Shown piece by piece: positions 15,915 to 24,428 of a stretch of DNA of 47,082 nucleotides. Origin of the DNA: Bacteroides xylanisolvens XB1A (GTDB lineage Bacteria; Bacteroidota; Bacteroidia; Bacteroidales; Bacteroidaceae); the NCBI RefSeq assembly GCF_000210075.1, contig NC_021017.1, forward strand, positions 1,985,084 to 2,032,165. The letters run 5' to 3'. The translations under genes were made by a program, and so were the position numbers. The stretch's first letter is position 1, and every line of letters starts with the position of its first letter. The notes beneath the pieces were generated by a model. The model was not told the origin of the DNA and ran no database searches. It saw only the letters and a program-made list of their open reading frames with translations.

Positions 15915-17237
15915 TTATTTCAAATGCTTCTTTATCCAAAGCAGATGTCCATACTCCGTATCGTTGGAGGTCCAATGCTCATTAATAGGAGTAATCAGGG
16001 CTTCTTTCGGACAGTTTAGTACATTGTATACTATATAGCTGGTAGTCGGAGGACATACATCGTCATTGAATCCCCATGTTATATAGGTGTCTGCTTTTAT
16101 CAATTTAGCAAAGTTCACTACATCATAATAGGCCATTGTCTTTATTTTTTCGGGGGTATCCATATCCACCGAATTTCTAAAGAAATGAGGATAGCCACCG
16201 GCACGTCCGGCTTTATAGCCTGCCATATCGCTTAATGCAGGATGATTGGCGACACAAACTGTCACCCGTTCATCCAGTCCGGCAGCGATTAATGCCAGGG
16301 CGCCTCCCTGACTACCTCCTTGTGCGATTACATTTTTGCCATCCCATTCCGGCAGGGAAGTCAGAAAGTCGATACCGCGTACACAGGCCAGATATACCCG
16401 TTTCATATAATAATTATCACGACTGTCGAGCCCGTTGGTCAGATAGCCGTTTTCTCTGCCATTGAAAGCGTTGCTGATTTCTTTAAATTCTTCATCAGTC
16501 ATTTCCGGATTCAGGCCGTGTATCTCGAATTCAAAACGGATGCATCCTTGCTCCGCATAATATTTATGGCGTAGAGGCTCTTTGATGGTTTTGATACCTG
16601 CTCCCGGAGGGCACAGGACCACCGGAAACTTTCCTTCTTTTTTCGGATAGAATAAATATCCGTAGACGCATTGCCCACGTTTGTTCAGTTGCAATTTTAC
16701 GAGATAACAGTCTATTTTATCAGTGGAATATTTTTCGACATGTTCTTTGGTATACGTTAGGGGAAATTCCTTTTGTTCCGCTTTTGCCTTTTCCCAAAAT
16801 TCCTTGAAATCGGAAGGCATGGTGGTATACGGACGAAGTTTTTCCGGTGAAAATCCTACTTTGATATGATGTGAATAGGTCTTTCCATCTACGGTTGCTT
16901 TCAGGCGACAGTCGCGGAATCCCGGCTCTTTCATTGTGCCCACAGGAATCACAGCCCTGCCATTCTTTAAAGTTACACTTCCTTTTGTATCGGCAACAGG
17001 CATCATATCACCACCTATTTCATAAGTGACGGTTACGTTATCCTTGGGGATACCATATTTATAGAATTGTACCTCCACAGTTGCTTTTTCTCCCGTTTTA
17101 TAAAGCCAGTCGGCATGATTGGGTACGGTGACCCAAAGCACATCGCTTTTATAAGGATAGTTTTCAGCTACGGCGGACAGCAAGGTAAGTGACAATAGCC
17201 ATACAGATAAAAGTAGTCTTTTCATGGTGTTATTCAT
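15915..17237 (-). CDS. Secreted acetylxylan esterase-like hydrolase (CE7/AXE1-like)
   Basis: This 440-residue exported alpha/beta hydrolase resembles the CE7 acetylxylan esterase/cephalosporin-C deacetylase family. It has a signal peptide ending near SAVAENYPY, an N-terminal beta-sandwich region (about 30-125), and the AXE1-like catalytic domain. The nucleophile is Ser309 in QGGSQGGAL, the acid is Asp392 or Asp393 in WGFNDDVCPP, and the base is His431 in YGHLLW. RPYTTMPSDFKEFWEKAKAE before the catalytic domain is typical of the family. It probably removes acetyl groups from sugars in the periplasm or outside the cell. No polysaccharide-utilisation genes are adjacent. Met5 (17225) is an alternative start. 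Confidence 0.87.
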   Translation of the reverse strand: MNNTMKRLLLSVWLLSLTLLSAVAENYPYKSDVLWVTVPNHADWLYKTGEKATVEVQFYKYGIPKDNVTVTYEIGGDMMPVADTKGSVTLKNGRAVIPVGTMKEPGFRDCRLKATVDGKTYSHHIKVGFSPEKLRPYTTMPSDFKEFWEKAKAEQKEFPLTYTKEHVEKYSTDKIDCYLVKLQLNKRGQCVYGYLFYPKKEGKFPVVLCPPGAGIKTIKEPLRHKYYAEQGCIRFEFEIHGLNPEMTDEEFKEISNAFNGRENGYLTNGLDSRDNYYMKRVYLACVRGIDFLTSLPEWDGKNVIAQGGSQGGALALIAAGLDERVTVCVANHPALSDMAGYKAGRAGGYPHFFRNSVDMDTPEKIKTMAYYDVVNFAKLIKADTYITWGFNDDVCPPTTSYIVYNVLNCPKEALITPINEHWTSNDTEYGHLLWIKKHLK

Positions 17238-17355
17238 TGGTTTTATATCATTAAAAAGTGAGTTGTTTTAATTCTGTTGCAATATTACGCAAGATTTGGG
17301 AAAGGGAGGGTAGAAAAAATGTGCTTTTAGATGGACTATTTGGTACTTTGACAAA

Positions 17356-17397
17356 AATAGCGGAAGTTTTTCACCCGGATGAAAAACTTCCGCTATT
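17356..17397 (-). terminator. Long perfect hairpin terminator after aminopeptidase P
   Basis: An 18-bp perfect stem (17356-17373 with 17380-17397) has a 6-base loop. On the minus strand it is followed by a T run, about 70 bases after the aminopeptidase P stop codon. Confidence 0.85.
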
Positions 17398-17423
17398 GAT
17401 TTTGAATAGAAGAAAGGTTCTTC

Positions 17424-17469
17424 TTTTATTTTGATGAGGCTTTTATTTTTATTTTGATGAAGCTTTTTA
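17424..17469. repeat. 23-bp tandem duplication at the end of the aminopeptidase P gene
   Basis: Two copies of a ~23-base unit containing TTTATTTTGATGA-GCTTTT are arranged head to tail (17424-17446 and 17447-17469) with one or two differences. The second copy includes the stop codon of the aminopeptidase gene. Confidence 0.7.
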
Positions 17470-18840
17470 TCTTAACGCTTCCACCTCTTCCGGTGTCAAA
17501 GGAATCTTTTTACCTAATCGGCGGGCGCCGGTTTCTGTAATCAGATAATCTTCCTCATTGCGGATACCACCGAAGTCCTTATAAGTTTCCACTACATCAT
17601 AATTGATGAAATCGGTAAATTTCTTTTCTCCTTTCCACATGTCGATCAGTTCCGGGATAAAATAAATACCCGGTTCTACCGTGTGTACAAATCCCGGTTC
17701 CAACGGAATGGCGAGACGTTGCGATTTGCGACCGAACTGTGTGCTCTTCGGCTGACCGTTATATCCTACCCATATCTCTCCTAGATTTTCCATATCGTGT
17801 ACATCCAATCCCATCATGTGACCTAATCCGTGAGGATAAAATAACGCATGAGCACCTTCGCGGACCGCATCTTCCGTATTTCCTTTCATCAATCCGAGTG
17901 CCTTCATACCGTCTACCATGACACGGGCAGACAGTTCGTATACCTCCATATAAGGAATACCCGGGCGGAGGGCTTTTACAGATTCCAGATGCATCGCATT
18001 CTGAATCTCGTATACTTCGCGCTGGCGGGCTGTAAACTTTTTGTCGGCAGGAATAGTAGACGACATATCGCCTGCATAGCCTGATTCTACTTCTGCGCCT
18101 GCATCAATTAGGAATAAATCACCCGGTTTTACTTTATTTCCATGATAGTGGTTGTGTAAAGTCTGTCCGTTGATAGTGGCAATGGTGGCAAAAGAAAGCT
18201 GGCAGTTGTTAGATTCGGCCACTCGGTTCATTTCCGCTACCACTTCGTATTCATACATGCCCGGACGGAGCACTTTCATGGCGGTGATGTGCATATCGGC
18301 AGTTACATCGCAAGCCTTCTCTATTTCTACAATTTCTTCGGCAGATTTGTAATTACGTTGGGCGATAACGGCACGGATAAATGGAACAGAACCTTCCTGA
18401 CGTGTAGGGGGAATACCCAACCAATCCATCAGTTTCAATTTATGCTCGGGACGGTAAGGCGGCAGATAATGAACCGCTTTCCCTTTCTGGACGCACTTGT
18501 GGAGATAGCTTGTAATTTCTGCGGACGGCATCAGATTTTTTACGCCCACACGTTCACATTTTTCGTGTAATGTAGGTTGCGATCCCATCCATACGATTGC
18601 GTCGATAGACAGTTCATCTCCGAAAATGATTTCTTTGTCTTCATCAATATCGATAATAGCCGAAAGGCCGGCGCATGAAAGTCCGAAATAATAAAGGAAA
18701 GTAGAATCTTGACGATAACGGAAGGTGTTATCCTCGTAGTTCAGTCCGCACTCGTCATTTCCGAGAAATAACAATACCCCGGAGCCTAAATTCTTTTTTA
18801 GCAGGGCTCTTCGCTGCATATACGTTTCTTTGGCAAACAT
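17467..18840 (-). CDS. Xaa-Pro aminopeptidase (aminopeptidase P family, M24B)
   Basis: This 457-residue dinuclear metallopeptidase removes N-terminal residues preceding proline. The N-terminal creatinase-like domain (about 1-165) precedes the pita-bread catalytic domain. The metal ligands are visible as Asp in FLIDAGAE, Asp in YAGDMSST, His in HGLGHMMGLDVHD, Glu in TVEPGIYF and Glu in GGIRNEEDYL. The length matches bacterial PepP (about 440). No signal peptide is present, so it is cytoplasmic. The start at 18840 is 27 bases after a TATCTTTG box. It is divergent from rpoN, and its transcript should end at the strong hairpin at 17356-17397. Confidence 0.94.
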   Translation of the reverse strand: MFAKETYMQRRALLKKNLGSGVLLFLGNDECGLNYEDNTFRYRQDSTFLYYFGLSCAGLSAIIDIDEDKEIIFGDELSIDAIVWMGSQPTLHEKCERVGVKNLMPSAEITSYLHKCVQKGKAVHYLPPYRPEHKLKLMDWLGIPPTRQEGSVPFIRAVIAQRNYKSAEEIVEIEKACDVTADMHITAMKVLRPGMYEYEVVAEMNRVAESNNCQLSFATIATINGQTLHNHYHGNKVKPGDLFLIDAGAEVESGYAGDMSSTIPADKKFTARQREVYEIQNAMHLESVKALRPGIPYMEVYELSARVMVDGMKALGLMKGNTEDAVREGAHALFYPHGLGHMMGLDVHDMENLGEIWVGYNGQPKSTQFGRKSQRLAIPLEPGFVHTVEPGIYFIPELIDMWKGEKKFTDFINYDVVETYKDFGGIRNEEDYLITETGARRLGKKIPLTPEEVEALR

Positions 18841-18867
18841 ATTGTCCTAATTTTTAAGTTCGTGCAA

Positions 18868-18875
18868 CAAAGATA
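18868..18875 (-). promoter_or_regulatory. Putative -7 box of the aminopeptidase P gene
   Basis: TATCTTTG on the minus strand matches TAnnTTTG and lies 27 bases upstream of the start codon. Confidence 0.6.
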
Positions 18876-18939
18876 ACGAATTTTGTGTTATAGGATTAAA
18901 AATTATCTCCCTAATCTGTGTAATCTCTCGTTAAAAAGT

Positions 18940-18947
18940 TACTTTTG
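18940..18947 (+). promoter_or_regulatory. Putative -7 box of rpoN
   Basis: TACTTTTG matches TAnnTTTG, 31 bases upstream of the rpoN start. Divergent -7 boxes for the aminopeptidase and rpoN are about 65 bases apart. Confidence 0.6.
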
Positions 18948-18978
18948 TAGCGAGAAATAGTAGAAAGCAAAAACGAAT

Positions 18979-20463
18979 ATGGCACAAGGTTCCCGTCAAA
19001 TACAATCTCAGGCGCAACAGCAGGTACAAACGCTCTCGCCCCAGCAGATTCTGGTCGTGAAACTGTTGGAGCTTCCCGCAGTAGAGCTGGAAGACCGTAT
19101 CCATGCTGAACTGCTTGAAAATCCGGCACTTGAAGAAGGTAAAGAAGAAAACGCTGCGGATGAGTATGCTGATTCCGACACTACGGAAGATGGCATGGAT
19201 AGTGATGCCAACGATTATGATTCTTTGAGTGATTATCTGACTGAAGACGATATTCCCGATTATAAATTACAAGAAAACAACCGTTCGAAAGACGAACAGG
19301 CGGAGGATATTCCGTTCTCCGATTCCACCTCTTTTTATGAAATCCTGAAAGAACAGTTGCGTGAACGCAACCTGACTGAACATCAGTGTGACCTGGTGGA
19401 GTATCTGATCGGTTCATTGGACGATGACGGACTGCTCCGTAAGTCATTGGAGAGCATCTGTGATGAACTGGCGATTTATGCCGGCATCGAATCGACAGAA
19501 GAAGAATTGGAAGAAGCACTCTGTATCTTGCAGGACTTTGATCCCGCTGGTATCGGTGCCCGCAGCCTTCAAGAATGTTTGTTGATACAGATTTGCCGGA
19601 AGAAGGATGAAGAGAAGAAGCCCAACCCGATACTGGAGCTGGAAGAACGTATCATCAGAGAGTGTTATGAAGAATTCACCCGTAAACACTGGGAGAAGAT
19701 TATAAAGAAACTGGACATTGATGAAGAGACTTTCCAGGAAGCTCTTAATGAGATAACCAAGCTGAATCCCCGTCCGGGTGCTTCTTTGGGAGAAGCGATC
19801 GGCAGGAATCTCCAACAGATAGTTCCCGACTTTATCGTGGAAACGTATGATGACGGAACCATCAATATAAGCCTCAATAACCGTAATGTCCCCGAACTCC
19901 GTATGAGTCGCGACTTCACGGAAATGGTGGAAGAGCATACCAAAAACAGGGCTAATCAATCAAAAGAATCCAAAGAAGCGATGATGTTCCTGAAGCAGAA
20001 AATGGATGCGGCACAAGGATTTATCGATGCTGTGCGGCAGCGTCAGAATACCCTGATGACTACCATGCAGGCTATCATTGACTTACAACGTCCTTTTTTC
20101 TTGGAAGGAGACGAATCTCTGCTGAAACCGATGATTTTAAAAGATGTGGCCGAACGTACCGGACTGGACATTTCAACGATCTCCCGCGTGAGCAACAGTA
20201 AATATGTGCAGACAAATTATGGCATCTATCCGCTCAAATTCTTTTTCAGCGACGGGTATACCACAGAGGACGGCGAAGAAATGTCTGTCCGCGAGATACG
20301 CAAGATTCTGAAAGAGTGTATTGATGGGGAGGACAAGAAGAAACCGCTGACAGATGATGAATTGGCGGACATCTTGAAAGAGAAAGGTTATCCCATTGCT
20401 CGTAGAACGGTAGCCAAATACCGTCAGCAGTTGAATATTCCGGTTGCGCGACTTCGAAAATGA
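18979..20463 (+). CDS. rpoN: RNA polymerase sigma-54 factor
   Basis: This 494-residue protein is the sigma-54 factor, which directs RNA polymerase to -24/-12 promoters and needs an AAA+ activator. The N-terminal activator-interacting region is Gln-rich (QIQSQAQQQVQTLSPQQILV), an acidic region follows (about 55-105), then the core-binding domain and the helix-turn-helix region (VAERTGLDISTISRVSNSK). The RpoN box ARRTVAKYR is present near the C-terminus, and the protein ends shortly after it as in the family. A membrane PAP2-like gene follows after 46 bases. A strong match to a sigma-54 promoter occurs at 46279-46294 in this same window. Confidence 0.97.
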   Translation: MAQGSRQIQSQAQQQVQTLSPQQILVVKLLELPAVELEDRIHAELLENPALEEGKEENAADEYADSDTTEDGMDSDANDYDSLSDYLTEDDIPDYKLQENNRSKDEQAEDIPFSDSTSFYEILKEQLRERNLTEHQCDLVEYLIGSLDDDGLLRKSLESICDELAIYAGIESTEEELEEALCILQDFDPAGIGARSLQECLLIQICRKKDEEKKPNPILELEERIIRECYEEFTRKHWEKIIKKLDIDEETFQEALNEITKLNPRPGASLGEAIGRNLQQIVPDFIVETYDDGTINISLNNRNVPELRMSRDFTEMVEEHTKNRANQSKESKEAMMFLKQKMDAAQGFIDAVRQRQNTLMTTMQAIIDLQRPFFLEGDESLLKPMILKDVAERTGLDISTISRVSNSKYVQTNYGIYPLKFFFSDGYTTEDGEEMSVREIRKILKECIDGEDKKKPLTDDELADILKEKGYPIARRTVAKYRQQLNIPVARLRK

Positions 20464-20471
20464 GAACGAAT

Positions 20472-20499
20472 ATAAAGTATTAAGTATAAAGTATTAAGT
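20472..20499. repeat. Exact 14-bp tandem repeat between rpoN and the PAP2-like gene
   Basis: ATAAAGTATTAAGT occurs twice head to tail (20472-20485, 20486-20499), immediately upstream of the PAP2-like start. Confidence 0.8.
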
Positions 20500-20509
20500 A
20501 TTAGTGCTG

Positions 20510-21181
20510 ATGGACAGAGAGAGAGAACATATCATAGCGGATAAGACAATGTTGCAGGTGGCGAGAGCTACTTCGATGGTCTTTACTCCATTTTCTATTC
20601 CGTTTTTATCGTTTCTGGTGTTATTCCTGTTTTCTTATCTTCGTATCATGCCGATACAATATAAGTTGATCGTGTTGGGAATTGTTTATTGCTTTACCAT
20701 ACTGACACCTACCATTACCATTTTCCTGTTTCGTAAAATCAATGGCTTTGCCCGTCAGGAGTTGAGTGAGCGCAAGAAACGTTATGTACCGATTCTGCTG
20801 ACTATCATCTCGTATGTGTTCTGCCTGTTGATGATGCGCCGGCTGAATATACCTTGGTATATGACAGGGATCATCCTCGTTTCTTTGGTAGTATCTATTA
20901 TCTGCATTGCAGTGAATTTGAAATGGAAATTGAGTGAACACATGGCAGGAATAGGTGGAGTGATTGGCGGACTGGTTTCTTTCAGTGCTTTGTTCGGTTA
21001 CAATCCGGTCGGATGGTTATGCCTGTTTATATTGATTGCCGGTATATTAGGTTCTGCACGAATTGTATTGGGACATCACACGTTGGGTGAGGTGCTTTCC
21101 GGTTTTGCGGTTGGCTTGATATGTGCCCTTTTGGTACTTCATCCCGTGAGCAACATCTTATTTCGAGTATTTTTATTTTAA
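20510..21181 (+). CDS. PAP2-like membrane phosphatase
   Basis: This 223-residue membrane protein carries the C-terminal part of the PAP2 (type 2 phosphatidic acid phosphatase) signature: LGSARIVLGHHTLGEVLSGF, with the catalytic-type His residues. Six hydrophobic segments are present. The first PAP2 motif (KxxxxxxRP) is not clear, so catalytic activity is uncertain. The ATG at 20510 is preferred to a GTG at 20504. It follows rpoN after 46 bases and precedes gcvH, and it may share the rpoN transcript. Likely substrates are lipid phosphates or undecaprenyl pyrophosphate, by family analogy only. Confidence 0.78.
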   Translation: MDREREHIIADKTMLQVARATSMVFTPFSIPFLSFLVLFLFSYLRIMPIQYKLIVLGIVYCFTILTPTITIFLFRKINGFARQELSERKKRYVPILLTIISYVFCLLMMRRLNIPWYMTGIILVSLVVSIICIAVNLKWKLSEHMAGIGGVIGGLVSFSALFGYNPVGWLCLFILIAGILGSARIVLGHHTLGEVLSGFAVGLICALLVLHPVSNILFRVFLF

Positions 21182-21210
21182 AACAGTATAAATCCTAAAA
21201 ACTAATTATT

Positions 21211-21591
21211 ATGAACTTTCCACAGAATTTGAAGTACACGAACGAACACGAATGGATTCGCGTTGAAGGAGACATTGCATACGTAGGTATCACTGATTAT
21301 GCTCAAGAACAATTGGGTGATATCGTGTTCGTAGATATACCGACTGTTGGTGAAACGTTGGAAGCCGGTGAGACATTCGGAACCATCGAAGTAGTGAAAA
21401 CAATTTCCGATCTTTTCCTGCCTGTAGCAGGTGAGGTGCTCGAACAAAACGAGGCATTGGAAGAAAATCCGGAACTGGTTAATAAAGATCCGTATGGCGA
21501 AGGTTGGTTGATTAAAGTGAAACCGACAGATATAAAAGCTGTGGAAGACCTGCTGGATGCCGAAGCATACAAAGCAGTGGTGAATGGATAA
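21211..21591 (+). CDS. gcvH: Glycine cleavage system H protein
   Basis: This 126-residue lipoyl carrier protein shuttles the aminomethyl group between the P and T proteins of the glycine cleavage system. The lipoylated residue is Lys63 in GTIEVVKTISDLF. The N-terminal YTNEHEWIRVEGDIAYVGIT and the C-terminal YGEGWLIKVKPTD are typical. The length matches the family. The other gcv genes are not in the window. H proteins can also act in lipoate transfer. It is followed by purE after a ~110-base gap containing a hairpin. Confidence 0.97.
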   Translation: MNFPQNLKYTNEHEWIRVEGDIAYVGITDYAQEQLGDIVFVDIPTVGETLEAGETFGTIEVVKTISDLFLPVAGEVLEQNEALEENPELVNKDPYGEGWLIKVKPTDIKAVEDLLDAEAYKAVVNG

Positions 21592-21651
21592 GGTTTTCTC
21601 CATTACATCAATCGAATAATGTAAAAGATACTATAATCCGAAGCCAGCCTT

Positions 21652-21674
21652 ACCCTCTCTTTTGGGGAGAGGGT
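21652..21674. other. Hairpin between gcvH and purE
   Basis: An 8-bp perfect stem, ACCCTCTC (21652-21659) with its complement at 21667-21674, has a 7-base loop. It lacks an adjoining T tract. It could be an attenuator or a weak terminator for gcvH. Confidence 0.5.
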
Positions 21675-21702
21675 TGAGAAGTGGCTCTTTAATTTTTATC
21701 CT

Positions 21703-22212
21703 ATGACTCCAATTGTAAGTATTATCATGGGTAGCACGTCCGACCTTCCTGTTATGGAGAAGGCTGCGCAATTGCTGAATGATATGCATGTACCGTTCGA
21801 AATGAACGCGCTTTCTGCTCACCGCACGCCTGAAGCTGTGGAAGAGTTTGCAAAGAATGCCCGCAACCGTGGCATTAAAGTTATTATCGCCGCTGCCGGA
21901 ATGGCTGCCGCCCTTCCCGGTGTAATTGCAGCCAACACTACACTGCCGGTGATCGGAGTACCCGTAAAAGGTTCCGTGCTCGATGGTGTAGACGCACTTT
22001 ATTCTATCATCCAGATGCCTCCGGGCATTCCTGTGGCAACGGTTGCTATAAACGGAGCGATGAATGCCGCTATCCTTGCCATTCAGATGTTGGCATTGAG
22101 TGACGAGAAATTGGCAGAAGCTTTTGCTGCTTACAAAGAAGGACTGAAAAAGAAAATCGTAAAAGCAAACGAAGAACTGAAAGAAGTTAAGTTTGAATAT
22201 AAAACAAACTAA
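21703..22212 (+). CDS. purE: N5-carboxyaminoimidazole ribonucleotide mutase
   Basis: This 169-residue class I PurE converts N5-CAIR to CAIR in purine synthesis. The substrate-binding loops are IIMGSTSDLPVM near the N-terminus, SAHRTPE at about residues 38-44 with the catalytic His, and AAAGMAAALPGVIAANT. The class I type is indicated by length and by these motifs. It acts in the cytoplasm. It is in the same orientation as gcvH and ispG, a layout common in Bacteroides, but the gap to ispG is occupied by a large inverted repeat. Confidence 0.96.
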   Translation: MTPIVSIIMGSTSDLPVMEKAAQLLNDMHVPFEMNALSAHRTPEAVEEFAKNARNRGIKVIIAAAGMAAALPGVIAANTTLPVIGVPVKGSVLDGVDALYSIIQMPPGIPVATVAINGAMNAAILAIQMLALSDEKLAEAFAAYKEGLKKKIVKANEELKEVKFEYKTN

Positions 22213-22215
22213 TGT

Positions 22216-22348
22216 GATTTACGATTTGACAATTTACGATTGACGATTGAAATATCTTCGTAAATCGTATGTTGTCTTTGTACATGGTATCTTGTCTTTC
22301 ACATTGTGCATAAAGTATTTTTAATCGTAAATCGTAAAATCATAAATC
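22216..22348. repeat. Imperfect 26-bp inverted repeats filling the purE-ispG gap
   Basis: The arms at 22216-22241 and 22323-22348 match at 23 of 26 positions as reverse complements and are built from the motif ATTTACGATT. They enclose 81 bases with a further related motif (CGTAAATCGTA). The left arm begins 4 bases after the purE stop and the right arm ends 4 bases before the ispG start, so the whole gap behaves as one unit. A small MITE-like element or a regulatory hairpin would both fit. Confidence 0.7.
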
Positions 22349-22351
22349 AAA

Positions 22352-24196
22352 ATGGTTGATCTATTCAATTATTTTCGAAGAGAAACCACAGAAGTAAATA
22401 TTGGGGCTGTGCCGTTGGGCGGCCCCAATTCTATTCGTGTCCAGTCGATGACCAATACGTCTACGCAGGACACGCAGGCTTGTGTGGAACAGGCGAAACG
22501 TATTGTTGATGCAGGTGGCGAGTATGTCCGCCTCACAACGCAGGGTATCAAGGAAGCGGAGAATCTGATGAATATCAATATCGGACTACGCAGTCAGGGA
22601 TATATGGTTCCATTGGTTGCCGATGTGCATTTCAATCCGAAAGTGGCGGATGTAGCTGCTCAATATGCGGAAAAGGTGCGCATCAATCCGGGAAACTATG
22701 TAGATGCTGCACGTACTTTTAAGAAACTGGAATATACAGACGAGGAGTATGCGCAGGAAATACAGAAAATCCATGACCGGTTTGTCCCGTTCCTGAATAT
22801 CTGTAAGGAGAATCACACTGCGATCCGGATCGGTGTGAATCATGGCTCTTTGTCCGATCGCATCATGTCACGCTATGGTGATACTCCCGAAGGAATGGTG
22901 GAATCCTGTATGGAATTCCTTCGTATCTGTGTAGCGGAAAACTTCACAGATGTGGTGATTTCCATCAAAGCCTCCAATACCGTGGTAATGGTGAAGACCG
23001 TTCGTTTGTTGGTGGACGTCATGGAAAAAGAGGGGATGACTTTCCCGCTACACCTCGGAGTGACAGAAGCCGGAGACGGAGAGGACGGGCGTATCAAGTC
23101 TGCTCTCGGCATCGGCGCATTGTTGAGCGACGGGTTGGGCGATACCATCCGCGTATCTTTGAGTGAAGCACCCGAAGCTGAAATTCCGGTAGCCCGTAAA
23201 TTGGTGGATTATGTTCTGTTGAGGCAGGATCATCCCTATATTCCGGGATTGGAGGCGCCAGAATTCAACTATCTGTCTCCTGAACGCCGGAAGACAAAAG
23301 CGGTCCGTAATATTGGAGGCGAACATGTGCCCGTAGTCATTGCCGACCGCATGGACGGAAAGACGGAAGTAAATCCGCAATTCACTCCGGACTATATTTA
23401 TGCCGGAAGAGCCTTGCCCGAACAACGGGAAGAAGGCGTGGAATATATTCTTGATGCGGACGTATGGCAAGGAGAGGCCGGAACCTGGCCTGCTTTCAAT
23501 CATGCGCAACTACCGTTGATGGGTGAATGTGATGCAGCGCTTAAATTCCTGTTTATACCCTATATGGCCCAAACAGATGAAGTGATAGCCTGTCTGAAGT
23601 ACCACCCGGAAGTGGTAATCATCTCTCAAAGCAACCATCCGAACCGTTTGGGTGAGCACCGTGCATTGGTGCATCAGCTAATGACGGAAGGTTTGCAGAA
23701 TCCGGTTGTCTTCTTCCAGCATTATGCGGAAGATGATGCGGAGAATTTGCAGATAAAATCCGCAGCCGATATGGGAGCCTTGATTTTTGACGGTCTTTGC
23801 GATGGTATCTTCCTGTTCAATCAGGGCAGTTTGAGCCATGCCGTTGTCGACGCCACTGCTTTCGGAATCTTGCAGGCTGGACGTACCCGTACCTCTAAGA
23901 CAGAATACATATCCTGTCCCGGTTGCGGCCGTACGCTTTACGACTTGGAGAAAACAATCGCCCGTATCAAGGCAGCCACTTCACATTTGAAAGGCTTGAA
24001 GATCGGCATTATGGGCTGTATCGTGAATGGTCCCGGTGAGATGGCGGATGCTGATTACGGTTATGTAGGTGCCGGACGGGGTAAAATCAGTCTTTATAAA
24101 GGCAAGGTCTGTGTAGAAAAGAATATTCCTGAAGAAGAGGCGGTAGAACGACTCCTGGAGTTTATCCGAACAGATCGGGAAGAGAACCAACAATGA
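22352..24196 (+). CDS. ispG: 4-hydroxy-3-methylbut-2-enyl diphosphate synthase (long form)
   Basis: This 614-residue IspG/GcpE performs the penultimate step of the MEP isoprenoid pathway, reducing MEcPP to HMBPP with a 4Fe-4S cluster. The TIM-barrel half includes VGAVPLGG-type and VRVQSMTNT-like motifs near the start (GPNSIRVQSMTNTSTQDT) and LVADVHF. The cluster-binding half has SCPGCGRT near residue 521 and GCIVNGPGEM near residue 556. It is about 240 residues longer than the E. coli form because of an insert between the two halves, as in plant and Bacteroidetes enzymes. The start at 22352 directly follows an inverted repeat. Confidence 0.96.
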   Translation: MVDLFNYFRRETTEVNIGAVPLGGPNSIRVQSMTNTSTQDTQACVEQAKRIVDAGGEYVRLTTQGIKEAENLMNINIGLRSQGYMVPLVADVHFNPKVADVAAQYAEKVRINPGNYVDAARTFKKLEYTDEEYAQEIQKIHDRFVPFLNICKENHTAIRIGVNHGSLSDRIMSRYGDTPEGMVESCMEFLRICVAENFTDVVISIKASNTVVMVKTVRLLVDVMEKEGMTFPLHLGVTEAGDGEDGRIKSALGIGALLSDGLGDTIRVSLSEAPEAEIPVARKLVDYVLLRQDHPYIPGLEAPEFNYLSPERRKTKAVRNIGGEHVPVVIADRMDGKTEVNPQFTPDYIYAGRALPEQREEGVEYILDADVWQGEAGTWPAFNHAQLPLMGECDAALKFLFIPYMAQTDEVIACLKYHPEVVIISQSNHPNRLGEHRALVHQLMTEGLQNPVVFFQHYAEDDAENLQIKSAADMGALIFDGLCDGIFLFNQGSLSHAVVDATAFGILQAGRTRTSKTEYISCPGCGRTLYDLEKTIARIKAATSHLKGLKIGIMGCIVNGPGEMADADYGYVGAGRGKISLYKGKVCVEKNIPEEEAVERLLEFIRTDREENQQ

Positions 24197-24201
24197 TAAT
24201 T

Positions 24202-24258
24202 GGGCACGGAATACAGGTGATGGGGACTGATCTCATAGAAAACCTGTCATCCGTGCCT
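24202..24258. other. Stem-loop after ispG
   Basis: Two 17-base arms (24202-24218 and 24242-24258) are complementary at 14 positions, with a 23-base loop. It may terminate ispG transcripts, although no T tract follows. The right arm overlaps the end of the ATPase remnant. Confidence 0.5.
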
Positions 24259-24381
24259 AACTTTCATGATGAGGATTCTACGGCAACCGGTAACGACTGC
24301 CATTCTTGAACTTTCCTCAAATGCCAATTGCTGAATTCGTTTTAGCTCTTTTAGTTCTTCTTCTCTATTATAAAACCTCAT
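24247..24381 (-). pseudogene. N-terminal remnant of an AAA-type ATP-binding protein
   Basis: This 44-residue open frame begins MRFYNREEELKELKRIQQLA, the characteristic start of Bacteroides AAA ATP-binding proteins of the archaeal-ATPase/DUF234-like type. In those proteins the next block is TGRRRIGKTSL, the Walker A loop. Here TGCRRI is followed directly by LIMK, so the Gly-Lys-Thr-Ser core is missing, and the frame stops soon afterwards. The rest of the gene (normally over 350 residues) is absent. An intact -7 box and a palindrome still lie upstream. The remnant is evidence that an accessory gene was once here and was deleted. Confidence 0.7.
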
Positions 24382-24399
24382 AGTCAGTGAATTATATTA

Positions 24400-24428
24400 G
24401 TAACTGTGGTTACTGTAACCACGGTTAC
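24400..24428. repeat. Palindromic operator-like site upstream of the ATPase remnant
   Basis: GTAACTGTGGTTAC (24400-24413) and GTAACCACGGTTAC (24415-24428) are near-perfect reverse complements (13 of 14) separated by one base, and each half is itself nearly symmetric. The site ends at the -7 box of the remnant gene, so it lies at the expected transcript start. Confidence 0.65.

Noticed and set aside
24202..24218. GGGCACGG after ispG as a second sigma-54 promoter.
   Set aside because: The TTGC element is missing at the required spacing; the bases belong to a stem-loop.
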